Shown here: positions 26,130-35,255 of the stretch, one piece after another
How the letters are laid out: every line of letters begins with the position of its first letter
Numbering within the stretch: the first letter of the stretch is position 1
Origin: Acuticoccus mangrovi
Lineage (GTDB): Bacteria > Pseudomonadota > Alphaproteobacteria > Rhizobiales > Amorphaceae
Direction: 5' to 3'
DNA length: 54,570 bases
Assembly: GCF_016411865.1 (NCBI RefSeq)
Contig: NZ_JAEKJA010000031.1
Location: 1 to 54,570 of the forward strand
Position numbers and translations under genes: made by a program
The notes under the pieces: model-generated
What the model was told of the DNA's origin: nothing
Databases searched by the model: none
The model's input: the letters and a program-made list of their open reading frames with translations, nothing else

Positions 26130-26983
26130 AGAGCGTCGTCAGGCGCTATTTCGCCAATCGCGCGACCCTCGGCGTCGCGATCCTCCTGGTGTGCGTCGGT
26201 GCGGCGGTGTTCGCGCCCTTTCTCGCCAATCAGAACCCGTACGATCTCGCCCAGCTCAACATCATGGATTCGGGGCTGCCGCCGGGCTCGGAGGGCTGGG
26301 ACGGCCACTACTATTGGCTCGGCACGGACGAGCAGGGGCGCGATCTTCTCAGTGCCATCCTCTACGGCCTGCGCGTGAGCCTCTTCGTGGCGCTGGCGAG
26401 CACGGCGTGTGCGCTGGTGGTGGGGGTGAGCGTCGGGCTGTTCGCGGCCTATCGCGGCGGCGCCTTCGATGCGCTGCTCATGCGCGTCGTCGACCTGCAA
26501 CTGTCTTTTCCCAGCATCCTGATCGCGCTCATTCTGTTGGCGGCGTTCGGGCCGGGGCTCGACAAGGTGGTGCTCGCGATCACCGCCTCGCAGTGGGCCT
26601 ATTTCGCGCGAACCATCCGCAGCTCGGCTCAGGCGGAGCGCAGCCGGGAGTATATTCAGGCGGCGCAGGTGCTGCGCTATTCGTCGCTGCGCATCATGAT
26701 CGTCCACCTCCTGCCCAACTCGGTCGCCGAGCTTGGTGTGGTCGTGGCTGTGGAAATGGCCAGCGCCGTCGCGCTGGAAGCGACCCTGTCCTTCCTCGGG
26801 ATCGGCCTGCCGATCACCCAGCCGTCCCTCGGATTGCTGATCGCGAACGGGTTTTCGTTCATGCTGGTGAACAAGTACTGGATCAGCGTGTTCCCAGGCC
26901 TCGTGCTGATGGCCGTGCTGATCAGCTTCAACATGATCGGCGAGCATCTGCGCAAGATCAACGAGCCGGGCTACGCCGCATGA
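26126..26983 (+). CDS. ABC transporter permease, DppC type
   Basis: A 285-residue partner permease. The N-terminal LGVAILLVCVGAAVFAPFLA helix, YYWLGTDEQGRDLLSAILYG (the DppC hallmark), the EAA loop (SREYIQAAQVLRYSSLRIM) and ALEATLSFLGIGLP are present. The ATG is in a 4-base overlap with DppB, and the stop overlaps DppD, so subunit levels are coupled. Confidence 0.94.
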   Translation: MKSVVRRYFANRATLGVAILLVCVGAAVFAPFLANQNPYDLAQLNIMDSGLPPGSEGWDGHYYWLGTDEQGRDLLSAILYGLRVSLFVALASTACALVVGVSVGLFAAYRGGAFDALLMRVVDLQLSFPSILIALILLAAFGPGLDKVVLAITASQWAYFARTIRSSAQAERSREYIQAAQVLRYSSLRIMIVHLLPNSVAELGVVVAVEMASAVALEATLSFLGIGLPITQPSLGLLIANGFSFMLVNKYWISVFPGLVLMAVLISFNMIGEHLRKINEPGYAA

Positions 26984-27990
26984 CATCGTCGCCGCCTGTT
27001 CTCGAGGTGAAGGGACTCCGGACCGAATTCCACATGGGCCGATCGCGCCTCTGCGCGGTGAACGATGTCAGCTTTTCGATCGGGCGGGGCGAGGTGATGG
27101 GCCTCGTCGGCGAATCCGGCAGCGGCAAGTCGGTCACCGGCTATTCCATCATGGGGCTCGTCGACCCGCCGGGGCACATCGTCGACGGAACGATACGGCT
27201 CCACGGCAAGGACCTTCGCGGTTTGCCCGAGCGGCAAATGAACGCCATCCGGGGCGACCGGGTCTCGATCATCTTTCAGGATCCGATGACCGCGCTGCAT
27301 CCGACGTTGCGGATCGGCCAGCAAATGATCGACGCGATCCGGGCGCACCGGTCCGTCAGTCGGTCGGAGGCCTGGCGCAGGAGCCGGGACATGCTCGGCC
27401 GCGTGGGGATACCTTCGCCCGGCGAGCGCCTCTCGGCCTATCCCCACCAGCTCTCGGGAGGCATGCGCCAGCGGGTGTGTATCGCGATCGCCCTCCTCAA
27501 CGATCCCGATCTCATCATCGCCGACGAGCCGACCACCGGGCTCGACGTGACCATCCAGGCGCAGATCCTCGCCGAGATGCAGGCGCTGGTCGCCGCGCGC
27601 GGAACGGCACTGATCTGGGTGACCCACGATCTCGCCGTGGTCGCCAATATCGCCGACAGCGTGGCGGTGATGTACGCCGGCAGCATCGTCGAGCGGGGGC
27701 CGACCGACGTGGTGCTGAGGCGGCCGTCGAGCCCCTACACGGTCGGTCTGCTCAACTCGGTTCCGAGCCGCAACCAGGGCGCCTCGCGCCTGTCGCAGAT
27801 CCCCGGCACCTACACCCCGGCCGTGAGTGAGGAGGCCGTGGGCTGCCGCTTCGCCCCGCGCTGTCCGCGGGCGGACGACGCCTGCACCGTGTTCCCCGCA
27901 CTGACCGCGGCCGCCACCGGCGCGCCGGGGCATGAGGTGCGGTGCCACCATCCGTATGCTGCGCGAGAGGGGAGGCTGTCGCATGTCTAA
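26980..27990 (+). CDS. ABC transporter ATP-binding protein, DppD type
   Basis: A 336-residue ATPase. Walker A is GESGSGKS (about residues 46-53), the Q-loop [12 protein letters not shown], the signature LSGGMRQR, Walker B LIIADEPT and the H-loop WVTHDLAVV. The C-terminal oligopeptide-transporter extension includes [14 protein letters not shown], a cysteine cluster usual in DppD/OppD. It overlaps the neighbouring genes on both sides. Confidence 0.95.
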   Translation: MTSSPPVLEVKGLRTEFHMGRSRLCAVNDVSFSIGRGEVMGLVGESGSGKSVTGYSIMGLVDPPGHIVDGTIRLHGKDLRGLPERQMNAIRGDRVSIIFQDPMTALHPTLRIGQQMIDAIRAHRSVSRSEAWRRSRDMLGRVGIPSPGERLSAYPHQLSGGMRQRVCIAIALLNDPDLIIADEPTTGLDVTIQAQILAEMQALVAARGTALIWVTHDLAVVANIADSVAVMYAGSIVERGPTDVVLRRPSSPYTVGLLNSVPSRNQGASRLSQIPGTYTPAVSEEAVGCRFAPRCPRADDACTVFPALTAAATGAPGHEVRCHHPYAAREGRLSHV

Positions 27991-28990
27991 CGCGGCGCCA
28001 CTTCTCGACGTGCAAGACGTGTCGAAGATCTATGGCGGCTCCGGCGGTCTGTTCGGCTTTGGCCTCGGATCGCAGGTGCGCGCGCTGGACGGGGTTGCGC
28101 TGACGGTCGGCGAGCGCGAGATCGTCGGCCTCGTCGGCGAGTCGGGAAGCGGCAAGTCGACGCTCGGTCGCCTCGTCGTGGGATTGGAGCGTCCCACCTC
28201 CGGACACATCATACTGAACGAGGCGGCGCGGCCGGGGCCGCCCCGCGGCAAGGCGCGGTCGCTCGGACCGCAGATCATCTTCCAGAATGCGGTTGCGGCG
28301 TTGAACCCGCGGCGGACCGTCAAGGATGCCATCCTGGAGCCGGCGGTGGTGCACGGCCTGTTGACCGGTCCGGCCGATGCCTTCGTGCATCGACTGATGG
28401 ACAGCGTCGGGCTGCCCGCGAGCCTCAAGGACCGGCGGCCGCACGAGCTCTCGGGCGGCCAGTGTCAGCGCGTGGTCATCGCGCGGGCTCTGGCGGCCTC
28501 GCCGAAGCTGCTGGTGTGCGACGAGCCGGTTTCGGCGCTCGACGTGTCGATCCAGGCGCAGGTGCTCAATCTCTTCCTCGATCTCTATGACGAGACGGGC
28601 TGCAGCTACCTGTTCATCAGCCATGACCTTCCGGTGGTCGAGCGCCTCAGCCATCGCATCGCGATCATGTATCTGGGACGGATCGTGGAGAGCGCGCCGA
28701 CCAAGGCGTTGTTCGCCAAGCCGCTGCATCCCTATACCGAAGCGCTGATCGCCTCCGTTCCCGACATCGAGCAGCAACGGCGCACGTTCCACCCGGTGTC
28801 CGGCGAGATCCCGTCACCGCTCTCGCCGCCCTCCGGCTGCCATTTCCATCCCCGCTGTCCGCACGCGATGGACGTCTGCCGGGTGGTGCAGCCGCCGCTT
28901 CTCGCGATCGAGCCCGGCCATTTTTCCGCCTGCCACTTGAACACGCCTCCGGCGTTCGCGGCTGCAGGCGCATCGGGGCCGCTCGGGTAG
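27983..28990 (+). CDS. ABC transporter ATP-binding protein, DppF type
   Basis: A 335-residue ATPase that pairs with DppD. Walker [11 protein letters not shown]-loop IIFQNAVAALNPR, signature LSGGQCQR, Walker B LLVCDEP, and C-terminal CHFHPRCPHAMDVC are all present. The ATG at 27983 has GGGGAGG 8 bases upstream and overlaps DppD by 8 bases. It converges with HyuB; the 45-base gap holds only a weak CCGCC/GGCGG stem with no T-run. Confidence 0.95.
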   Translation: MSNAAPLLDVQDVSKIYGGSGGLFGFGLGSQVRALDGVALTVGEREIVGLVGESGSGKSTLGRLVVGLERPTSGHIILNEAARPGPPRGKARSLGPQIIFQNAVAALNPRRTVKDAILEPAVVHGLLTGPADAFVHRLMDSVGLPASLKDRRPHELSGGQCQRVVIARALAASPKLLVCDEPVSALDVSIQAQVLNLFLDLYDETGCSYLFISHDLPVVERLSHRIAIMYLGRIVESAPTKALFAKPLHPYTEALIASVPDIEQQRRTFHPVSGEIPSPLSPPSGCHFHPRCPHAMDVCRVVQPPLLAIEPGHFSACHLNTPPAFAAAGASGPLG

Positions 28991-29035
28991 AGGCGTCCGC
29001 CTGATGCCTGTCGGGCGGGGCCGGGTGGTGCGTCG

Positions 29036-31000
29036 CTACAGGGCGTAGCGGCGGCGCAGCTGGTCGAAGATCCCGGCCATGGCGGTGGCGGTATCGTGCG
29101 TTTCGGGCAGCTCTTCGACCATCTCGAAGATGCGATGCTTCAGGAAGAAGCGCCATCCCACCGGCATCGCGGCGAGGAAGTCGGTCAGAAGGTCGAAGCG
29201 CTCGCGCGTCCAGATTCGCTCGAAGGCGCGGCGTTCCTCGCCATAGTCGAACGGGCCATGGTCCGTCGACGCCCGGGCCGAGCGCAGAGCCTCGCTCGCC
29301 GCCTTGTCGATCCGTCCGTTGCAGATGACCACGCCGTAGTCGGCTTTGGCGCGCGCGGTCGACAGGTAGCCGCGTTTGACGTCGCGCAGGACGAGGTCCG
29401 CGTCGCGGGTGAAAGGATCACCCCATCCGCCGGCACCGGGGCCGACGACGCGGATGACATCGCCCGGACGGCAATTGACGAGGTCCGTGTTGTGGAGCTG
29501 GACCTCGTCGGCGGTGCCCGGATTGTGCACGAACTGCGACAGGATCCCCGCGCGGCCGCCCATGACGCCCCAACCCTGAAGAATGGAGCGGTTCCGGTTG
29601 CGCGCCGTGACGACGGTCTCCGGCGCGGACACTTCGAACTCCATCACCGCCGACAGCCCGCCGCGATATTTGCCCGGTGCACCGCTGTCGGGCGCGAGGC
29701 CGTAGCGCAGGAAGCGGATCGGCACCTCGGCCTCGGTGATCTCGACCGGCGTGTTGCGCAGGAAGCCGGTGGCGCCGCCCGCTCCGTCGGAGCCGTCGCC
29801 GAAGGGCGTACCGCCGCCACCGCCGCCGACGGGGCCGATCGACGCCATGATCGGCTTCCCGTTTCGCGCCGAGGTCTTCACATTCATGATGGCGTTGCCG
29901 CCGGGAGAGGAGGCGGGGATGAGCTCGGGAAGCGCCTGGACGAACGCGCCGACCGTGACGATCTGCGTCATCGCGCACGTCAGGGAGCGCAAACCGACCG
30001 CTGCGGGAGGCTGGCAGTTGACGATCGACCCTTCCGGAAGGATCGCCCGCGCGGGGCGCAGCGTGCCGGCGTTGAGCCAGATCGTGTTGTCGAGCGTGAA
30101 CAGCACGTAGGTCAACCCGACCATGACGAGCGGATGGCGCTCGTGGCCACCGGTGGGCATGTTGAGCGAAGAGCTCACCTGCGGGTCGGAGCCGGTATAG
30201 TCGAGCTCTACCTCGTCGCCCTTGATCCGCACCGTCAGCGCGATCCGGCATGGCTTCCCGCCCACGGCATCCTCGTCCGCGTAGTCGGCGAAGAAATATT
30301 CACCATCGGGCACGCGGCTGAGGATCGCCCGCGCTTGCGCCTCCGAATAGTCGAGGATCTGCTCGACGCCTTCCATGAAATCGTCGAAGCCGAAGCGCCG
30401 GATGATTTCCTGCATCTTGCGCTCGCCGATATGGATCGAGGCGAGCTGAGCGTTGAGATCACCCCAATTCTGGTCGGGCATGCGAACGTTGGTGCGGATC
30501 GTGCGCACCACGAACTCATCCAGCACGCCGTTCTTCACCAGTTTCACCGGCGGGATGCGGATGCCCTCCTGGTAGATCTCGCTCAGGGTGCGGGACAGCG
30601 AGGCCGGCACCGCGCCGCCGACGTCGGTGTTGTGGATGTGCCCCACCACGAAGCAGGCGATCTTGCCGTCGTGGAAGATGGGCTTCCAGATGTGGATGTC
30701 AGGCGAATGCGTCGCGACGTAGCCGGCGTAGGGATCGTTGGTGATGCAGACGTCGCCCTCTTCGTAGTGCTCGAACATCTTCAGGAGCGGGGCGTAGTCG
30801 ATGCCGGAATACCACGGCGCCCCGAAGTGATTGGGGCTCGCGAAGGACAGACCGTCCTTCGTCACGATCTGGCAGGAAAAGTCCTCCGTTTCCTTGATGA
30901 AAGCGGAGTGAGCCGTGCGCATCAGCGTATAGGCCATCGCGTCGGCGGCGGCGCCGCAGAAATTGGCCAACACCGAAAGGTTGCGCTGGTCGACCGCCAT
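29036..31000 (-). CDS. Hydantoinase B/oxoprolinase family protein
   Basis: A 654-residue HyuB-type subunit. The N-terminal SVLANFCGAAADAMAYTL, FSCQIVTKDG, ITNDPYAGYVATHSPDIH and GHIHNTDVGG, the central LDYTGSDPQVSSSLNMPTGG and the C-terminal GPGAGGWGDPFTRD are family hallmarks. With HyuA it forms an ATP-dependent hydrolase acting on hydantoins, N-methylhydantoin, 5-oxoproline or acetone-like substrates. The start at 31000 lies 5 bases after the HyuA stop, with AGAGGA just upstream. The open frame continues past it into HyuA but has no family features there. The pair suits ring opening of a lactam or hydantoin taken up by the ABC importer (inference). Confidence 0.93.
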   Translation of the reverse strand: MAVDQRNLSVLANFCGAAADAMAYTLMRTAHSAFIKETEDFSCQIVTKDGLSFASPNHFGAPWYSGIDYAPLLKMFEHYEEGDVCITNDPYAGYVATHSPDIHIWKPIFHDGKIACFVVGHIHNTDVGGAVPASLSRTLSEIYQEGIRIPPVKLVKNGVLDEFVVRTIRTNVRMPDQNWGDLNAQLASIHIGERKMQEIIRRFGFDDFMEGVEQILDYSEAQARAILSRVPDGEYFFADYADEDAVGGKPCRIALTVRIKGDEVELDYTGSDPQVSSSLNMPTGGHERHPLVMVGLTYVLFTLDNTIWLNAGTLRPARAILPEGSIVNCQPPAAVGLRSLTCAMTQIVTVGAFVQALPELIPASSPGGNAIMNVKTSARNGKPIMASIGPVGGGGGGTPFGDGSDGAGGATGFLRNTPVEITEAEVPIRFLRYGLAPDSGAPGKYRGGLSAVMEFEVSAPETVVTARNRNRSILQGWGVMGGRAGILSQFVHNPGTADEVQLHNTDLVNCRPGDVIRVVGPGAGGWGDPFTRDADLVLRDVKRGYLSTARAKADYGVVICNGRIDKAASEALRSARASTDHGPFDYGEERRAFERIWTRERFDLLTDFLAAMPVGWRFFLKHRIFEMVEELPETHDTATAMAGIFDQLRRRYAL

Positions 31001-31005
31001 TCCTC

Positions 31006-33039
31006 TTAGTCCTCCGACGTGATGACGAGATTGCCGAAACGGTCCACCACCACATCGAAGCGCGGCGGAATGACCGTGGTCGTGTCGTCCTGCCCGATGA
31101 TCGCGGGCGAGGAGAGACGATGGCCGGGGCGCAGGTCGGCGCGGGCGTAGACGGGAACGTCGTGCGCCTTGGCGTCGAAGAAAGCGGTGACGTGCTTCAT
31201 CGGCCGCACCGGGCCTTCCGCCGGCGGAAGCTCGCGGATGCGCGGCTTCGCCGTCGCACCCGAGACGACCAGCCGGAGGTTCACGAGCTGGACCGCCGCA
31301 TCCTTCTCGGCATGCCCGTAGAGGCGCCGATGTTCGGCATGGAAGGCGGCCGAGACGCTCTGCGGCGTCAACGCGGCGGGGTCGAGGAGGGTCTCGATCT
31401 CGTAGGACTGGCCGAGGTAGCGCATATCGGCCGAGAGCGTCAGCTGCGCTTCGCCGTCGTAGCCCTGTTGGGCGTAGAGCCAGTCGAGGGCAACGGCTTT
31501 GAGGCCCTCCAGATGGGTCGCCAGCTCCGCGACCCCGGCCTCGGTGACGTCGACGTAGAGGGTCCGGACGAAATCGTTCTTCAGGTCTGCGATGACGCCG
31601 CCGAGCGCCGAGACGACACCCGGCGTGAGCGGCACCACGACGCCCTTCATGTGGAGTTCGCGCGCCAGGAAGCACGCCAGCATCGGGCCGGCGCCGCCGA
31701 ACGCGAACAGGTGGAACTCGCGTGGATCGATGCCGAAGCGCGAGGCGAGGCCGGAAATTTCCGCGTACATCGAAGAGACCGAGATCTCGATGATGTTGGC
31801 CACGGTCTCTTCGATGGAGATGCCGAGCCTGTCCGCCAGCGGCGCGATGGCCGAGCGCGCCGCGTCATGATCCACCGTCACCGCGCCGTAGCCGAGCGCC
31901 GTGTGTCCGATCAGGTTCGAGGCCGCGACCGCGTCGGTGATCGTCGGCCGGGTGCCGCCGCGCCCATAGGACACCGGGCCGGGATTGGAGCCGGCGCTGT
32001 CGGGCCCCACCTTCAGCACCCCGAGGGCGTCCACCCAGGCGACCGACCCGCCGCCCTGCCCGATGGACGATACCGAGACCGACGGCACATGGATCTGAAA
32101 GTCGCCGATCAGTTCGCCGACGCCGTATTGGGCCTCGCCATCGATGATGACGGCGGCATCGGCCGAGGTGCCCCCGATATCGAGGCTGAGGATGTTTGGA
32201 AATCCGCACGTCTTGGCAACGTAGCCCGCGCCGATGACGCCGGACGCCGTGCCCGACAGAATCATCTGCACGCACGCCGTCTTGGCCTGCTCCATGCCCA
32301 TGACGCCGCCGTTCGTCTTGGTGATGTGGAGCGGGCAGGTGACGCCCTTCTCGCGCAGAACCGCCTCGAACCGGTTGAGGTAGTGGACGACAGTCGGCTG
32401 CACGTAGCCCGAGATCACGGCCGTGATGGCGCGTTCGTACTCCCGGATGATGGGCCAGGTTTCAGCCGAGGAGAACACGGCGAGGTCGGGCGCCGTCTCG
32501 GCGATCATCGCCTTCACCGCGGCCTCGTTCTGTGGGTTGCGATAGGAGTGCAGGAAGCAGACGACGATGCCGGTGCAGCCGGCGGCCTGCGCTGCCCTCG
32601 TCGCGGCGGCGACGTCCTCGAGCGAGGGGGTCTTCAGAACGGCACCCGACGCGTCGATGCGTTCGTCGATGCCGAACACCCGCTCGCGCGCGACCAACGG
32701 CTCGGGGCGCGTCGAGTAGAGGTTGTGGATCTGCGGGATCTTCAGACGCGCGATCTGAAGAACATCCTCGAAATTGCGCGTGGTGAAGAGGGCGATGTCG
32801 CATCCCTTGCGCTGGATCACCGCATTCACGCCGGCGGTCGTTCCATGCGTGAAGTAGCTTATATCCTCCGCGGCGATGCCGTGGCGCTGGTGCAGCGCGT
32901 CGAGGCCGGCCGAGATCTCTTCACCCGGAGCATCGGGGCGGGACAGGACCTTGAGTGTGGAAATGGTCGCGTCGGCTTCGTTGAACACCGCGAAATCCGT
33001 GAAGGATCCTCCGACGTCGACCCCAACGCGATACCCCAT
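31006..33039 (-). CDS. Hydantoinase A/oxoprolinase family protein
   Basis: A 677-residue HyuA-type subunit with an actin-like ATPase fold. The phosphate loop is VGVDVGGSFTDF (residues 5-16), followed by THGTTAGVNAVI, LSLDIGGTSADAAVI (second phosphate loop), GQGGGSVAWVDALG and HLFAFGGAGPMLA. The length fits single-substrate hydantoinase/oxoprolinase A subunits. The ATG at 33039 has AGGAGG 8 bases upstream. A LysR-type box lies 77-91 bases before it. It is cotranscribed with HyuB. Confidence 0.93.
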   Translation of the reverse strand: MGYRVGVDVGGSFTDFAVFNEADATISTLKVLSRPDAPGEEISAGLDALHQRHGIAAEDISYFTHGTTAGVNAVIQRKGCDIALFTTRNFEDVLQIARLKIPQIHNLYSTRPEPLVARERVFGIDERIDASGAVLKTPSLEDVAAATRAAQAAGCTGIVVCFLHSYRNPQNEAAVKAMIAETAPDLAVFSSAETWPIIREYERAITAVISGYVQPTVVHYLNRFEAVLREKGVTCPLHITKTNGGVMGMEQAKTACVQMILSGTASGVIGAGYVAKTCGFPNILSLDIGGTSADAAVIIDGEAQYGVGELIGDFQIHVPSVSVSSIGQGGGSVAWVDALGVLKVGPDSAGSNPGPVSYGRGGTRPTITDAVAASNLIGHTALGYGAVTVDHDAARSAIAPLADRLGISIEETVANIIEISVSSMYAEISGLASRFGIDPREFHLFAFGGAGPMLACFLARELHMKGVVVPLTPGVVSALGGVIADLKNDFVRTLYVDVTEAGVAELATHLEGLKAVALDWLYAQQGYDGEAQLTLSADMRYLGQSYEIETLLDPAALTPQSVSAAFHAEHRRLYGHAEKDAAVQLVNLRLVVSGATAKPRIRELPPAEGPVRPMKHVTAFFDAKAHDVPVYARADLRPGHRLSSPAIIGQDDTTTVIPPRFDVVVDRFGNLVITSED

Positions 33040-33115
33040 GCGACCGGCCTCCTGAACCTCTCCATGAAGTGGCAGGTGACGCAGGAGGCCGCCAATATCT
33101 TGTGGGCCAGAGGAC

Positions 33116-33130
33116 AAAACTGGAAGTTAT
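33116..33130 (-). promoter_or_regulatory. LysR-type operator, site E
   Basis: Read on the minus strand this is ATAAC-TTCCA-GTTTT, matching sites A, B and D in the first half, spacer length and GTT. It is 77 bases upstream of HyuA, linking HyuAB to the same regulator. Confidence 0.45.
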
Positions 33131-33221
33131 GTCAGCGTGCCATTTTCATGACCCGGCACGGATATGGTCGCGGGGCGCCTGGAGGGCACAGGGGTCGATG
33201 GCCGACGACAGACCGCGCACG

Positions 33222-35060
33222 CTACGTGAAACGATCCAGCCGCCCGGCAATCAGCTCCCGCATCCTCGCGATGGTCTCGAGCGTCGGCGCACCGGCGGAC
33301 AGGGCCGCGGGAACCTCGACCTTTTCCAGGCCATGCCGCAGTCCGGCGAGGAGGCCGTCGATCGCCGCATCGGCGTCGGATGCCCGAACGCCGGCCGTTG
33401 CCGCGAACGTCCGGAAGTCCGCACGCCGCAGCCGGTCGTCCTTGCCGTTGATCTTCAGCGCCATCCGATCCCGCTCGAGCCCTGGAAACACCCGCGTCGT
33501 CACGGCGTCGTAGAGCGGCGCCATCCGGACGGCGAAGTGGTCGCCGCCGGCCCCCGCGACCTCCAGGAGCGCGAGGTTCTTCAGATGCATGTCGCCGTCC
33601 GCGATCAGCCACGCGAACAGCGCCCGCTTCAGCAGCAGCAGCACATCGTCGTTCGGCACCGTCGACAGCGGTCGCAGCGCACGGGCGATCCGCTCCATGG
33701 TGCCGTCATATTTGGCGTCCGTCGGCACGCCGAGCACCGAGGTGAAGTCCTCGAGCGCCAGCATGCGCGTGTCCGTCCCGCTCATGCGAATGTCGAAGCG
33801 CTCGACGAGTAGCGCCGGCGGCATGTCATCCGGCATCGGCACGAGGGCCGTGGCAGGCGCCGCGAGGCCGGCTGCGGCACCGAGCGCGAGCGCCTGCCAC
33901 TCGACGACGGGCAGGGCCTCGAGGCCGCTCGGGCCGGCCGGCTTCAGGATGTGTGTGAACGGTTTGTCGATGCTCGGGGACAGCGTGCCGTCGGCATCGA
34001 GAGACATGGGTGCCTTGATCTGCACGCCGGCGAGGCGCGGCGTCTCCGCCCGAGCGAACAGCGCCGCCAGATTGCGCTCGAAGCCGGCCTCGACCTCGCC
34101 ACGGCCGGGACCGGCATAGCGGCCGGTGAAGACGCCGGCGTCGGAGAAATCGGCCAGTCGTGTCACGAGGACGTCCGCCGGCAGATCGGCGAGCTCGCGG
34201 CCTCGCTCGACGACGGTGATGTTGGACGTGTAGCGCTTGCCCGAGCGCAGCAGGGCACGCTCGTCGCGATCCTTCAGCACCGACTCCAGCCAGCCTTCGG
34301 GCAGGAGAGAGAGAATGAAAGGGGGCAGCTTGCCCGGCATCGTCTGGCGGATCAGCGATGGGCCACCGTCGGCGGCCGGCGTCCATCGCCATTCACGTCC
34401 GTCATGGCTGAGATCGCCGACCGGTCGCCCGTGCCAGGCGACGGTCAGGTCGAACGCGGCTTCGCTCCGACCGGCGATCGTGATCGCCGGTCGATGGAGC
34501 AGATGGCGGGTGGCGAGCTCGCCCTCGCGGCGCCACTGGTTTTCGCCGGCGAGCGCCCACAGGGCGTCCGCCGCACTCTGGGCGTCGCCATATTCCTCGA
34601 TCAGACGTGAGACCATGCTGTCGCGCATGGCGTCGTCGATCGAGGCGGCGTGCTCGCTCCCCAGCCGGAAGGCTTCGAGGAAACGCTGACGCATCGACGC
34701 CACGCCGATGCGGAATTCCCCCATGCCGTCGTCGATCGAGACGGACGTGACGGAGGCACGAGAGGGAGCGACGTTCTGGACGATTTCGAGCGAGCGCAGC
34801 CGCGTGCGCTGATTGCGGCGAGCGCAGATATAGAGCTTTCCCTCCCGGGTCGGCCCGAGCAGGACGGCACTGGCGGCCGAGAGATAGGCGCGGGGGTAGA
34901 GGTATTTCGCGATCCGGACGGCATACCTCAGCACGATCGCATCGGCATTGTCGCTCGCATCGACGTACACCCCGGGCATGAGCTGCACGAGCTCGCCCGT
35001 CTCCGCCCTGTCGTGGCTGCGGGTCCTGTCGATATTTTCGCCGACGAGGTGGAGGGGCAC
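33222..35060 (-). CDS. HipA family serine/threonine kinase with N-terminal AbiEi-like extension
   Basis: A 612-residue protein. The C-terminal two thirds are HipA-like: a HipA N-terminal subdomain (about 185-290, with MPGKLPPFILSLLPEGW), the ATP-site Lys in THILKPAG, the catalytic loop ADGDMHLKNLALL (Asp490, Asn495) and the metal Asp in APLYDAVTT. HipA kinases phosphorylate aminoacyl-tRNA synthetases or other targets and cause dormancy. The first about 165 residues, with LVQLMPGVYVD and YLSAASAVLLGP, resemble AbiEi-type antitoxin or regulator domains, so a built-in control module is possible. No separate HipB-like HTH gene is adjacent. The GTG start at 35060 has no good ribosome site. Coding-like sequence continues upstream to about 35191 in another frame, so the true N-terminus may be longer and frameshifted. 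Confidence 0.82.
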   Translation of the reverse strand: MPLHLVGENIDRTRSHDRAETGELVQLMPGVYVDASDNADAIVLRYAVRIAKYLYPRAYLSAASAVLLGPTREGKLYICARRNQRTRLRSLEIVQNVAPSRASVTSVSIDDGMGEFRIGVASMRQRFLEAFRLGSEHAASIDDAMRDSMVSRLIEEYGDAQSAADALWALAGENQWRREGELATRHLLHRPAITIAGRSEAAFDLTVAWHGRPVGDLSHDGREWRWTPAADGGPSLIRQTMPGKLPPFILSLLPEGWLESVLKDRDERALLRSGKRYTSNITVVERGRELADLPADVLVTRLADFSDAGVFTGRYAGPGRGEVEAGFERNLAALFARAETPRLAGVQIKAPMSLDADGTLSPSIDKPFTHILKPAGPSGLEALPVVEWQALALGAAAGLAAPATALVPMPDDMPPALLVERFDIRMSGTDTRMLALEDFTSVLGVPTDAKYDGTMERIARALRPLSTVPNDDVLLLLKRALFAWLIADGDMHLKNLALLEVAGAGGDHFAVRMAPLYDAVTTRVFPGLERDRMALKINGKDDRLRRADFRTFAATAGVRASDADAAIDGLLAGLRHGLEKVEVPAALSAGAPTLETIARMRELIAGRLDRFT

Positions 35061-35255
35061 GCCGAATTCTCCCGCAGATCGATGCGCTCAAGGTGGTATG
35101 ACCTCGTCCCGCCTTCCAGTTCGCCGCGAAAGCCGATGCCCGGCCGATCGGTCGACCACCGTGCGAACAGCCGCCGGGGGAAGGTGGCCACCCCATCCGC
35201 GGCGTCTTCTAGCCTCGCTGCACTCGGTTCGTTATGACATCGGCGTTCTGGAGCA

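Noticed and set aside
28991-29035. Rho-independent terminator between DppF and HyuB
   Set aside because: Only a 5-bp CCGCC/GGCGG stem with a 12-base loop and no T-run.
31001-31675. HyuB extended upstream as one 879-codon frame
   Set aside because: The extra part overlaps HyuA out of frame and has no hydantoinase features. The ATG at 31000 has a ribosome site and the family N-terminus.
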